From Ectocarpus siliculosus (Eukaryota > Sar > Phaeophyceae > Ectocarpales > Ectocarpaceae): DNA of 41,647 nucleotides. The stretch is taken from positions 7,751,922 to 7,793,568 of the forward strand of contig FN649741.1 of assembly GCA_000310025.1 (NCBI GenBank), in the 5' to 3' direction. The notes beneath the pieces are model-generated. The model had not been told where the DNA came from. It was given only the letters and a program-made list of their open reading frames with translations, and did no database searches. This document shows, one piece after another, positions 1 to 10,525 of this stretch. Made by a program: the position numbers and the translations under genes. How positions within the stretch are numbered: the stretch's first letter is position 1; each line of letters starts with the position of its first letter.

Positions 1-160
1 TTTAACCTTTGAAATCCCGGAGCCACCCGGGATAAAATGGGGGGGGTCTTTTTGCTTGGCCCCGGGGGGCAAACCCCCTTTTCCCCAAAGGGGGGTTTTT
101 TAAAATTTTCCAAAAGGATTTTCCCCCCCCCCCCCCCCCCCCCCCCCCCAGATAACATAA
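1..160. other. Low-complexity contig-edge sequence with long poly-C
   Basis: The first 150 bases are made of stretched homopolymer blocks (runs of G, C, A and T of 4-8 bases) ending in a run of about 27 C from 123. This looks like a low-quality read end or a collapsed poly-C boundary rather than functional DNA. The open frames here are products of the homopolymers. Poly-C tracts also flank the internal assembly gap and end the window. Confidence 0.6.
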
Positions 161-332
161 CAGAGCGGCAGTTGGGGCATACTGTATCCGCCGCAAGAAA
201 GCACAACCGGAAAGTTATTCTGAAACCTATGTATGCGTACAGGCGACCGAAGCGAAAAAAGAGAAACAAGATGCAGAACTATGCAGGAGAACCTAAAGTA
301 CCCCACCCCCCACCCCTGCCCGCCCAACCAAG

Positions 333-1909
333 CCTACCTGACGGGCTTGGACCTACCCCAGGAGGAGCTTGACTCGAGCATCATCGGGGCCATCGGAGAC
401 ATGGACGGGCCCATGCCTGCGGACTCTAAGGGGTGGATTAGCCTTAGAAGGCACCTCATGGGGCATACCGACGAAGCGAGGCAGCGCTTCCGTAACGAGG
501 TGAGACGAAGAGAGAAGAGAGAGAGAGAGAGGGCTTGTAAATGTCTTTCCGACGTATCTGTCTTTCCGTCGGAACGAGGTGATTGCGACGTGGTAATATG
601 TCTTTACGGATACACAGCAGTAGGTGTCTTGTTTTGGAGGTGCTGGTTGGGGTGTCGCCAAGGGGCTTGAAATGGAGCAAAATGTGCCGTGAGGGTTCAT
701 GCCTTGTCCTCCTCGTGGAAGATTATCCGCCATACGCTACTGTTAACCATTTCGAGAAGTTTTTACAGCAGTGCAAGCTGTCGACTAATCATCAGTCGTA
801 GACTGTGCATACGTCAATGATAGACTGGAAGATATCCGCCATGGACTGTACTGCTGTTGATTATAGGTGCATGCATGGATTGTCTTCCCTTCCCTCTAAG
901 ATCGTTTTCGTGGTCCCGAACTTGGAACAGATATTCCAATTTTGGGACAGCAATGTACTGGTTTTGTTTCGGGACGATAATGTTGGCAATGGTTGCGGCC
1001 AATGAGCTCGCACTTACCGCGGTCGGGATACGCGGGATTCTCGATCTATTTCCTGTAACGGGGTTTGCAATTCTCAACAAGCCAAATTTTTTACATGTAT
1101 GTTCAGTGTCAGACCTCCTGCCCGAAGAAGGTGTTTTTAATATCGTCGTCATATGAGACGGTTGTCTCCAGGTTCGCGTGTGAGCAAGTTCCCTTTGGGA
1201 TGTGTGGTGTGGATACACACCGGTTAAACCTCTGGTGGAGAGGCTGACGAGTACGGATAGTTGTGTTGTGAGTCAAGGGGGGAGCAACCTTGAGTTGAAG
1301 CAAGGTTCAGCATCCATCCGACACTGACTCTATCTGTGGCAACACCCCGAAGGTAGATCTCCGACAGGTCATCTGACGTCAAAGTCTACTACAGTCTGAG
1401 GTGGCATTCACAGCAGTCAGCCATTTTTTCATTTTTTCACGGTGGGCCGGTGTCGACGCCAACATAGAATGCAACGTTTCTACCCTTGGCGCAGGGATCT
1501 ATTTCATAAACTATGGGAAAAAATCGTCATTCGGGTTATTTACTCGAATCCGGTTCCGTAACTCTTGACTTGGTACACTGTAGCATGGGACGTTTCCGTT
1601 GTCGGTACAGTAGAACGCGCACGATCAGATCTCCTGGGACATGATTTTACCGGTGTACATTCCGGTTATGGCACTGCCCTGATGTTTTTTTCCATGTTTC
1701 GCACCGCTGTTCCGCCGCCATCGTGCCTCTACCCCGGGTCAGGTGCTGGACACGAAGCTGGACGACTTTGTCGAGTTCGGCAAGAGGCTTGAGGGGGTGA
1801 GTGTCCCAACACCTCAGGAGAGAGATAGGATGCGCGCTGTCTCCCAACACGCTAATCGTTGCTGGGGAACGCCGCAGCACAGGTGGTATAACAGGGCGAA
1901 AAGTTGTTG

Positions 1910-1950
<41 letters not shown>

Positions 1951-2250
1951 CCGGCTGTCCAGACCGGGTTGGAAGAAGTCGTCGTGATCTTTGCGCAGTA
2001 CAACCTCATGCCCGTTCCCCGGCCGCACGTTCCTCTTCCCAGCTTGGCCGCTTTTCTGATGCCGCCCCCCAACTCCCCATCCTGTTGTTGTTGACGTACG
2101 ATGTGATTTGTGACTCCAACGCCTTACTAATAGCTAAAGTCGACGGCAAGCATTGCGGTGGTGGGGTCTAAGGCGGCCTTCGAGACGTTCAACGAGGCAG
2201 CAAGCGACGACGGCAAGATCGAGGTCATCGACCCCTTTGCGCAGGAGTAG
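333..2250 (+). CDS. Presequence protease (PreP/PITRM1-like, peptidase M16C), C-terminal exons
   Basis: PreP is a zinc metallopeptidase of mitochondria and plastids that degrades cleaved targeting peptides. Three exons are seen: 333-499 (phase-1 entry after AG at 331-332), 1743-1796 and 2140-2250 (TAG stop). The protein reads through YLTGLDLPQEELD, IIGAIGDMDGP, KGWISLRRHLMGHTDEARQ and RNEVLDTKLDDFVEFG to SIAVVGSKAAFETFNEA, and ends in DPFAQE. This follows the C-terminal PreP block (EELDxxIIGxIGDxD, DxKGxxSLxRxLxGxTDExRQ). Donors are GTGAGA at 500 and GTGAGT at 1797, and a TACTAAT branch-like motif lies near 2125, before the last acceptor. The catalytic HxxEH domain lies upstream of the window. 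The first intron (500-1742) shows no other coding signal. Gene family is near certain; exon starts are by eye. Confidence 0.9.
1903..1949 (+). repeat. CTG trinucleotide repeat in PreP intron
   Basis: A run of about eleven perfect CTG units (1915-1948) preceded by interrupted TTG/CTG lies in the last intron of the PreP gene, between the exons ending at 1796 and starting at 2140. It yields poly-Cys, poly-Ala and poly-Leu frames that are not genes. Confidence 0.9.
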
Positions 2251-4151
2251 TCAAATGCGGCGGAATATAGAGAAAAGAACAAATTGACTTGACCAGTGCG
2301 CGGATTCTCGGTGTCCGCGGATGAACAACAAAAATATTGTGCACTAGGTTTTTTGTTTGTCGTTGGTCAGGTGAGGTTTCCAGGCACCAAGCTTGGCATT
2401 GGGATGAGGTTTGGGGGATAAAATAGAGTGTACCGTAGTGAGGACTGTCCGCGTACCCCCCCCTAAGACCGTTTGGGAGTTACAAACGCAGCGGCAGGCG
2501 TCCTCAACCCAGGTCGTCGACCGTTTCGCAACGAGCTTCTTTTCCCGGGGACTGGTGGGAGCGTGGAGAGAGATTTGGTGGGCGTTTACCCTGGGAGTTT
2601 GTGCGTTGCTTTGCTGTGTGTTCTGACACGAATTTTTGGTGTGTGTTTGGCGGCGGTACAGAAGCGCCGTGTCAGATGGATTCGTTGGTTCATGTAGAAG
2701 GGGAACTGCTGAAACGTCGCAGCGTGCTTGTTTTGGCGCTAATCCAACCGAAACCGAGGATTCGAGGTACCACACGTACCTGGTGACGTACCTGGTGCGT
2801 GAAAACATGACGAATGTACACGGAACGACCCAGGTGATATTTTTTCTTGTTGTGCGAAAGTGTATGGCGCACAAGATTTTTGCAGAGAGAAGTGAGGCAT
2901 TTCACCTTTGATAAAATTCTTTGAATCTCGCACGGACGAACTTAGACTTTTTGTTTCCAAAGAGAGAGACGGATGCGTTTCTTGTTCACCCAGAGGCAGA
3001 TGCGTTTTTTGTTACCGGTGACCCGTGTTTCTGTGCGAAGGGCGTCACATGTATGGTGTGAAGGAGCGTGAATTAATGGAGACAAGCACCTTTTGGCGTG
3101 TGGAAAAAGATGAAAGTGGTTTGTGGGGTTTTGGTGCAGCGACGCTGTCGTGCGGATGGATGGTTTCGGCGATGCCAAAAGAACAAGCATGCTTAATGCT
3201 TGAGGCATGCCGTGTGAAGCGACGTACAGCAAGTAACGTTCATCGCTGGCTATAGCACCGCAGGTGGCCCCAAAACGAATGCTTGCATAGCTCGCTTGCA
3301 GCGGCGTTGTTGCGGACGATACACGTAATGCGTACGCCTGTTTCCCTCCAGTTTCCCTCCAACCGCCATAAAACGATCTACACACGCATGAGTCATACAA
3401 TAAAGTGCGGACTCAGCCTCAAAATCGCTCAAAAATCCACGGTAAAAGTCAGTTTTGCCAAAACCTAAGGCAATCGGTCAACTTGCAAAGGCACCATACG
3501 ATTGAAGCCAGCCGAAAGCTTTTAGACGTGTAGGTTCAGAAACAGACGGAAAACACCACACCATTATTCCCTCGCTTATTTCCTTCCCTCTTCTGCACCA
3601 CGGACTGACACCAGGTAGGGGATGAAAACCACCTCCTCCCCCCCCCTCAACACGCCAAGCACTCCCCCTCCACAAACAATATCGGCACAGGATTCACTTT
3701 CAGGCGACCCTCCCTTTAAACCTAAATGCCCCGCCAAATCTTCAAGTCAAGACAACCCCCTTCCATTCCCCTCCCCTCCCCTAGCGGGATCACCTACGAA
3801 CGCTTGTAAACAAATTTCGATCAAGCAGACACAGCGGTAGCGGTCAACGCTCTCCAAGATGTCACATGCCAAAGCAAGAAGAAAGCGACAACCCGCTCGC
3901 CGCCCGCTGTCCCTTACCCTCTCCACGCATCACCTTCTAGGCTACGACAGCGGTACTGTACTGCTGTTCAATCGACCAGACACACCACATGAGCACAACT
4001 TCCACGCATCATATGCACACCCTAGCTCCAACACAACCAACTGGGCAACACAGGAGCAGAACTGTTGGCGTTGGACGGGAAAAAACAGCTTCGATCCCCC
4101 CCTCTCCGCCCCCTGAAACTTAAAATACTACATTAGGCAAAAACATTGAGA
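2251..4151. other. Convergent intergenic region, no gene seen
   Basis: This 1.9-kb stretch lies between the stop of the PreP gene (+) and the stop of the MMAB gene (-). It should hold both 3' UTRs. Open frames of up to about 175 codons occur on both strands, but none has a recognisable domain or exon-like boundaries. Small local repeats occur, such as a doubled GTACCTGGTG motif near 2776-2800. I see nothing else that can be supported. Confidence 0.6.
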
Positions 4152-7091
4152 TTAGGGTCCTTGTTCGGGTGGATTCTGCGGCGCACCCTCGTCCTCGTCG
4201 TCCTTAACCTTGATCACGGGAAGCTTCTTCCACGGCCGCTCAGGTTTTCCATCGACCACGGAGGCGTATCTCGCGGCAGCGAATAGGAGGTCGCTGAGCC
4301 GGTTGATATACCTGCCAAGGCGTGGAGCACACGCATAGTTGCATGGACAGGGAGGACAGGAGGGGGGGTTGGGGGGCTTATTTTGGGTGAACGGGGCGGG
4401 GGAAACGAACGTATGCATATATCTGTAAAACCCTAAGTCATCGAAACGATCATGAATTGGACAGACAGGTGGTACACATCCCGGTAGATCATTTCCATGG
4501 TATCTACACTTAACATGGTACGTACACTTGTCCATCAGGGGAAGGCGAAGAAGGCCACAAACAGCGCCAGTAGCAAAACCTATTCCACAAAGTCGATACA
4601 TGCACTTGGAAGGGATGGGATATGAAATATTATATGCATAGAAGCGGTTGACAAATAGGCGCAGAGGTAAAAACGCCATTCACGGCGGTGTTTGATTTTG
4701 TCTATGCATATGTAAGCCAATGAAACACAGGACGGTGCTCTCCAAAAAACAAACCACTTGTCGATGGCAACGAATTGTGGAGGTGTCCTTTGAAAAGGAT
4801 CTCTCCCAACATCTGCTGAGGACGATTGATTCCCTCTAGTCACATAGAAAAACAATGGACATAAAATGCATCCACAACAAACAGAACAGAAACCCACTTA
4901 CCACAAAATGGAGGTATGCACATGTACATCAAGCAAGCGGAAGACACAGGAAACCCACCTGGCTACTTCTTCGACACCCTGGCCCGTTCCCAGCAGGGGC
5001 TGAAGGCTCCGCTCGGCTCGCCGGCACACGCACCGCGCCAGGTGCAAGTGTGACGCTGCCAGACCCCCCCCAGGGACGATGAAGGTCTTCAGAGGGGGGG
5101 TTCTCGCATCCAACTCGTCGATACACGCCTAGCAATACATTTAATACAAGTTGTAATGAGTAATAATACATGCACTACACACAGCGGTCATAGGAAACAA
5201 CGGCAGTGGTGCTACGGAGGCCACAAGAGGGTGTGGGATAGGGGTGCCAAGTTGGAAATACGTTGTTGGGGGGGGGAGAGAGGAACGGTAGAAAGGCGTC
5301 ATGCAGGCAGGTCGGAGGGTGGCGTGGTTCGTGCAGAGGGTTGCGGGGGTCATGTACGCAAGGAAGTAAGCACAAGATGTCGAACACCCCTACTTAGCAG
5401 GATGCAGCGCACCCTTCATGCGACTCGCCGAATACCTAACGGTGTTTCGCGCTTTTGGTGATGTGAGAGCCTGGTCCGGTGAGAACCAGGTGTGTTCCGT
5501 CACGGCTTTGTAGGAATGCGAGGTCAATGGTCTACCGACTGCGGCATGCACGACTATTGAGTACACATCCCCCGTTCATAATGGTGATCGAGTAGATTGT
5601 GTTGTGCGGGGTCGAGAACACTCACTCCGCCCAAGGGGGATGATCACAACACATTGTGTTAAATTGGTCAAGCACCCTCGAGGCAGTTACACAGTGCTAA
5701 TAACTATCTCTGGAAGTGAAAGCACCATAAAAAAAATTCAGTCATTCGCAGCTGTCATCCGTATGCAAGGAAGTAAACACAAGATGCCAAACACCCTTAG
5801 CAGCAAGCAGCGCACCCTCCATGCGACTCGCCGAATACCTCAAGGCCCTTCGCGCTTCGTGATGTGAGAGTCTGGTCCGGTGAGAACCCCGAGTGCTCCG
5901 TCCCGGCTTTGAAGGGATGCGAGGTCAATGGTCAAACCACTACGGCATGCACGACTATGCGTACGCCCACACCCACCCCCTCCATGCCACATTCTGCCAT
6001 CACCTCAAGCTGGTCAGTGCACCAGGTGGGGAAGCCAGTACGGCTGATCTTTCGAGCCGAGGAGTTATCCCTAGGTGTGGCCACCAAGGCCGACGCGTCG
6101 ATGATGAGAGACTGGATGGCCACCAGCATCTCTGAGAGGCCGTTGCGGGCGAGCTCGGAGTGCGCCACCGCTAGCGCTAGGCTAGCGTTGAGCTCGTCCA
6201 TGTTGCCGAGGGCCTCGAAGGACGGGTCGCTCTTCGGTCTCGTCTCCATGTTGTACAGCTGGACAGGACAAAACATCATGGGCGTGTGGTGAAACATGGG
6301 GGTGGTGGCGGGGGTTACCTTTACGTGGCAATTGGACAAAAATGGTGTGTGTGTGCAGAGAGAGAGGCAGAGGGTCGTCCCTCGATGTTGTACAGCTAGA
6401 CGGGACGAACTATAAATATCTTGGGCGTGTGGTGAAATATGGTGGGGTTACGTTTACGTTGCAGCTGTATAAAATTGGGGGTGGCTGCAGAGAGAGAGGC
6501 AAGAGGGTCGTCGTCTCGATATTGTACAGCTGGAAAGGACAAAAACATCAAGGGGCGTGAGGTGAAATACGGCCAAACCAGCCAACAACAACACCATCAC
6601 CACCAACACCACCACCAACACAATACAAGGAGCCCAAGCTCTCGGATATCAACGCGCACGTGACAACGACGCACTCGAACATACCTGAGAGGTCCCCTTG
6701 TCCCCCGATCTGGTGTACAGAAACGACTTTTTTCTTGGCACCGCCCTCCGAGCGATCTCCGCCATGTCCAGCATCGGACGCTCGTCGCCCCCCTCCCCCC
6801 CGCCGCCGCCACCGCCCCTGCCGTTCGCCCCGGTCAATGACCGCCGCTGGGCCTGGCTAGCCAACCGAAGCGCCATGTACCCTAACCCTACGCTACCGGC
6901 GACAAGGGCCGTTGCCAGGCTCACGTTCCCGCCGGAGTACCCAGCCTTCAAGGGGGGGGGGGCAGGTCGATCGAGGTAGGTCGGTTCAAGGCTTTGTCTG
7001 GCCGCCTCACGCGCCGGCGAACGGTAGCTAGCGCGCCGGAACCTTGGAGCACATGGCGTACGCGCACACGCCTCATGACTGTGGTGGCCAT
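4152..7091 (-). CDS. MMAB: Corrinoid (cob(I)alamin) adenosyltransferase, MMAB/PduO type, complete
   Basis: The enzyme transfers adenosyl from ATP to cob(I)alamin, giving adenosylcobalamin for methylmalonyl-CoA mutase. Five exons: 7091-7011, 6945-6685, 6258-6004, 5128-4959 and 4311-4152 (TAA). All junctions keep phase and give 308 residues. ATP-site and fold motifs are in order: FLYTRSGDKGTSQ (102-114), RPKSDPSFEALGNMDELNA in exon 3, FIVPGGG (215-221), CRRAER (234-239; the conserved region hit by human MMAB disease mutations) and NRLSDLLFAAARYA from residue 259. The Arg-rich start (MATTVMRRVRVRH) and a hydrophobic stretch in exon 2 fit a mitochondrial presequence. The C-terminal tail is acidic. 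The first intron is only 65 nt and its acceptor follows a poly-C tract, so the start exon is the least certain part; the in-frame ATG at 6876 is an alternative. Intron 3 carries two retroelement-like copies. A large palindrome lies just upstream. Confidence 0.93.
5354..5573 (+). mobile_element. SINE-like / truncated LINE-related element, copy A
   Basis: This stretch of about 220 bp is a diverged direct repeat of 5761-5980 (copy B) in intron 3 of the MMAB gene, antisense to it. Its 3' part (GAGGTCAATGGTCTACCGAC, then GCGGCATGCACGACTATTGA) matches the 3' end of the LINE at 41108-41647 and ends in a C-rich tail. No full pol III promoter boxes were recognised. It may be a SINE borrowing the LINE tail, or a 5'-truncated LINE relative. 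Confidence 0.65.
5761..5980 (+). mobile_element. SINE-like / truncated LINE-related element, copy B
   Basis: This is the second copy of the element at 5354-5573, about 407 bp downstream in the same MMAB intron and the same orientation. It keeps the block GCACCCTCCATGCGACTCGC and the 3' end GAGGTCAATGGTCAAACCAC, then TACGGCATGCACGACTATG and a C-rich tail. Its peptide reading (CSVPALKGCEVNGQ) is similar to the C-terminus of the LINE ORF at the window end (GAPSRKGRVVNGQ), so the shared tail is homologous rather than accidental. Confidence 0.68.
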
Positions 7092-7171
7092 TTCTGCCCG
7101 CCGCCGCCGCTTTGCATCTGTCAAAACATGTGTAGGTCCTCCCGGCACAGGCTGAGAAGGCATTTGTGGGA

Positions 7172-7426
7172 CTTGAAAGGTACCGTTGAAGACGTGAATG
7201 GTTGAGATTGCGCGGTTGCTGGGAGGAGGCACCCGCCCGCTCCCGCTCCCGCGTGCTCCGGCGCCCTTGTCCCCCTTAGTCGTCCTGGGCTCCTCACAGC
7301 CGGAGGAGCCCAGGAAGACTAAGGGCGCCAAGGGCGCTGGAGCACGCGGGAGCGGGGGCGGGCGGGTGCCTCCTCCCAGCAACCGCGCAATCTCAACCAT
7401 TCACGTCTTCAACGGTGCCCTTCAAG
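7172..7426. repeat. Near-perfect palindrome (123-bp arms, 9-bp loop)
   Basis: Arm 7172-7294 pairs with arm 7304-7426. By eye there are 7 mismatches in 123 positions and no indels, leaving a 9-base loop (7295-7303). The inner part is GC-rich. The arm edge is 81 bp upstream of the proposed MMAB start codon (7091, minus strand), so it lies in the promoter or 5' UTR. No clear target-site duplication was found at the edges. It could be a foldback element or an inverted duplication able to form hairpin RNA. Confidence 0.93.
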
Positions 7427-8859
7427 GCCAACAACAGCCTTCTGTGCGGGAGGGTCTACGTTACGTATGTTCAAGCCGGTCGCTTCTTTGGCCGAACACG
7501 TCCGGTAGACGAGTGTGTTCGAGTGAATTCCGAAAGAGAGGATGTCCCAAGCGTGGGCGCGGTGACAGCAGCCCAATCGCTAAAACTAACAAGCCATTGG
7601 ATTGGTCATGTTGCGCGAGTTGGTGCATACAAGTACTTGCTGCTGGGAAACACGGCCTGCCGTAGCATGTACTCGGCCGAAGTAAAGGTCAACTCTGCGT
7701 GTCTGTGAGAATCGCTAGACTATATAACGAACGCCGCGGCTCGGGAGGGGAACGAGAGGACGAGCATGGTTCAGCATTGTCCCCGACCTATAGCGGGAGC
7801 ATGTATCCATGTGTACATCTGCTACCAAATCAACTGCCGATGTGGAGTTAGAGTTACTGTACCGTTATGGCTACGCCAGGGAAAAATCCCACGCCTTTCG
7901 TCCGATCAAGGATATGGTCTACACTGAACATGTGATCTGCCTTGCATTTTTGGCATTGGGCACAGGCGGAATGGGGTGCTCGATAAATGCTACGCGTAGA
8001 GACAGCAGGAAACATATGCTGCAGCCGGTACTCTGCTGCTGTACTACCGTCTACAGTTGTATACAGTTCAAAGGAGACAAGAGCAACGTTGTTATCTTAC
8101 CAAACTACAGGAGTCCTACAGTAAGACAACCGCACTTTATGCACCACCGAATATGTAGCAGGGCCGCGGCTACCGCTGCGTCCTGCATGCAGCAAGAGCC
8201 CCGGTATTGTTGCGTGCAGCAAAAGCCGATGCAATTTCTGTGTCGCAATGTCGCAACTACTAACTGCGGTTGTCCCGTTCGCTCACCACCATGTTCGTCT
8301 TTGATGAAGCCTGCCTGCTGCTGCTGACGAAGACCCGGCGGCTGCGTCTACTGGTACGCGATGCCACTCTACGCGCTGCACGGTGCATTCCCAGTGACCC
8401 ACCAGTCAGACCACACAAATGAAAATATGGCGCGTACCGCCCTCCAGCCGCCTGCTGTGCCTGGTGGTCTCCCCCTGTCGCCTGCTGCGTGGTGCAGTGT
8501 GCCTGCTGTGCTCCTTCTTCCTCTCGGCGTTTGTTTGCAACCGGTGGCACGGAGCCCCCATACCCCCCCCCCCCCGCATCCGAGGGTTTCAAATCTTGCG
8601 AAGGCTTTGGTGTAACTTTTTTCTCTGCTTCGATTCGACACGTCGACGGCAATCCTTTGCAATCTTCACGTCCATCCATCGGTTCCCACATGCTGCGCTC
8701 CTTACAGCAGAAGCCGGGCCACGTGAGCCGTATCCGGCCAAAGCCGGAGTTCTCCAAGGATCGGCGTGCTGGTCGAGCCTGCTACAGTGCCACGAGGCGT
8801 CTATCATCATGTTCAAGAGGGGTGCCTCGAAGAAGGGAGATGGACCGGAGAGGACCGAC

Positions 8860-8960
8860 AGCAGTATCCGCGGCAGCAACCGCCGCAGCAGCACCAACAA
8901 CAGCAGCAACCGCCGTAGCAGCACCGACAGCAGCAGCAGCAGCCGCCGCAGCGGTGCTTC
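8860..8960 (+). repeat. Imperfect CAG/CCG-rich repeat tract
   Basis: Interrupted CAGCAG, CAACAG and CCGCCG units over about 100 bp. They produce Ser/Asn/Arg-rich and Ala/Thr-rich frames on the plus strand and Leu- or Val/Ala-rich frames on the minus strand. All frames being open is typical of the repeat itself. It might lie in a coding exon, but nothing around it supports one. Confidence 0.7.
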
Positions 8961-9379
8961 GCCCTCGGAGCGTGGTGACCCGAGCTCCCACCTGAGAGCC
9001 ATGCAGGCCACAGCACGTCGTAGGCGAGTTCATTGACAATAGGCAGCATTGCCGGGCTCCATCCCGATGTGTTTCGTACGAATCACGCGATCTTCTCGTT
9101 TTGACGACAGCAGGGCAGTCACCCTTGGCATGTACACCCGATCAAATCTACATGTAGTCAAAGATCCCAAGCAGTAAAGCCCAATACATACAACATGAAA
9201 GGATTCCATACAATTCGCATGTCCGCGGGTCATGTACAGCAATAGTACTACGAAGTACTACTGCTGTGTGCTGCAGTCCATACGTACGTGCTGTCATTAC
9301 TGCTTTAGCTACAGGACTCCGGAGTTACTGCATGTAAAAATTGTACAAAAGAGAAAGACTCAACAAACGAGCGCTGGAT

Positions 9380-9705
9380 TCATTCACAAGATACACACGT
9401 GACGTATGCATATCAACGACATCCTGCGTCGTCTGCGGATCCAAGTTTGTTGTACATGACTGCCACCATCGTACGTTTCACTGTCAACCCTTCGCTAGAC
9501 CATAAAGAAGGCTGCTGTGTATAGGTTCCTGGACCAAGTATATACACATACATGCGTGTAAGGAACCTGTACATGGTCTTTTTCTAGTCTATGGAATGAC
9601 AGTGAAACGCACGACGATGGCAGTGACGTAAAACAAACAAACTTGGATCCGTAGACGAAACATGATGTCGTTGTACATCACGCTGACTACACTGTAGTAT
9701 CTTGT
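9380..9705. repeat. Degenerate inverted repeat (foldback/MITE-like)
   Basis: The left arm (from ATTCACAAGATAC at 9382) and right arm (GTATCTTGTGAAT at 9697-9709, reverse complement) match with small indels across about 150 bp each. They share blocks such as GGATCCAAGTTTGTT and CGTTTCACTGTCA, and the centre lies near 9541, between AGGTTCCT and AGGAACCT. Similarity is roughly three quarters by eye. It fits a decayed miniature inverted-repeat element. No coding potential was recognised. Confidence 0.65.
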
Positions 9706-10525
9706 GAATCCATTCAGGTACGAACGATGGTGAGACAGAGATACTAAGGAATAGCTATTATGTGGAGCACTCCTGCTCGTACAACATTTAGTTGTGACAA
9801 CCAGCAAGCAGATCGACCGCACTTCTACAAAGTGTACAATGTTTTTTGTGCGTGGGTTTTCGTCCTTTTTATATTGTATGGCGAGAGTCCCCCCATTTTT
9901 CGTAGTGAGACGTGTACTACTGTACACTTTCAGTGTGTGTAGAGTACTACGCTTTCCAGGCTATTATTTCGTACAACTACAACCATCCAGGTCACACAGG
10001 AGGGGGTAAACACCAGGGCTTTTTTATTCTACGGTACGTGCTGAAAGTAGAATTATTCTGGAATTTCGGAAATTTGGGGGGGTGCGATGCTACAAGTTCC
10101 GTGCTGTCTACACTCAGGCCACTTGGTTCACAGAAGTAGTAGTCTAGATCACGGACAGCCAGCAAGTGGTTCCTTTGCCGGGGGCGATTTCATAACCAAG
10201 CATCATGAGAGAGAAAGAACATTTATTTCAAGAACAAACTGGTACCGGACAGTGCTAATTCGACAATCTGAGGAGTGTTACTACGAGCGGGCCGACACTG
10301 TAAAGTCCATGGTCACTTAGATCTTCAAGATCGTTGGATGATGCAAGATAGTCGTTTATCCCAAGCATATGCTGGCCATGATGCACGCTGCTGCGTATGG
10401 AGTGCTACTTGCAAGTCGTGAAGACAATGAAATTCGCCCGAAAAACGCCGACAAGATAAAGTTACCGAGCTTTGAGAGGCAGGGTGGGACGTAGATGGAA
10501 TCCTATTCGCGTGACCCCCGGAAGC

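Larger units (their letters stand above)
7427..10525. other. Intergenic region with repeats, no supported gene
   Basis: The region lies between the MMAB 5' end (minus) and the first exon of the hypothetical gene (plus), so it should contain both promoters. Open frames exist (for example 7809-8327 and 8419-9036 on the plus strand), but they lack recognisable domains, and the second spans a CAG/CCG-rich tract (8860-8960) that is open on both strands. A decayed inverted repeat occupies 9380-9705. I cannot exclude 5' exons of the downstream gene. Confidence 0.5.

Noticed and set aside
37-372. Open frame across the start of the window
   Set aside because: It runs through homopolymer-rich, probably low-quality sequence and poly-C. 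The real coding begins at 333 in the PreP exon.
1743-2171. Poly-Cys and poly-Ala open frames around 1915-1950
   Set aside because: They are translations of the intronic CTG repeat. The genuine exon ends at 1796 with GTGAGT.
7198-7665. Two similar open frames on opposite strands near 7200-7400
   Set aside because: They are identical because the DNA is palindromic. The apparent conservation is structural, not protein homology.
8419-9036. A 205-codon open frame with Ser/Asn/Arg repeats
   Set aside because: The frame is kept open by the CAG/CCG tract, the opposite strand is open as well, and no conserved block or splice structure supports a gene.
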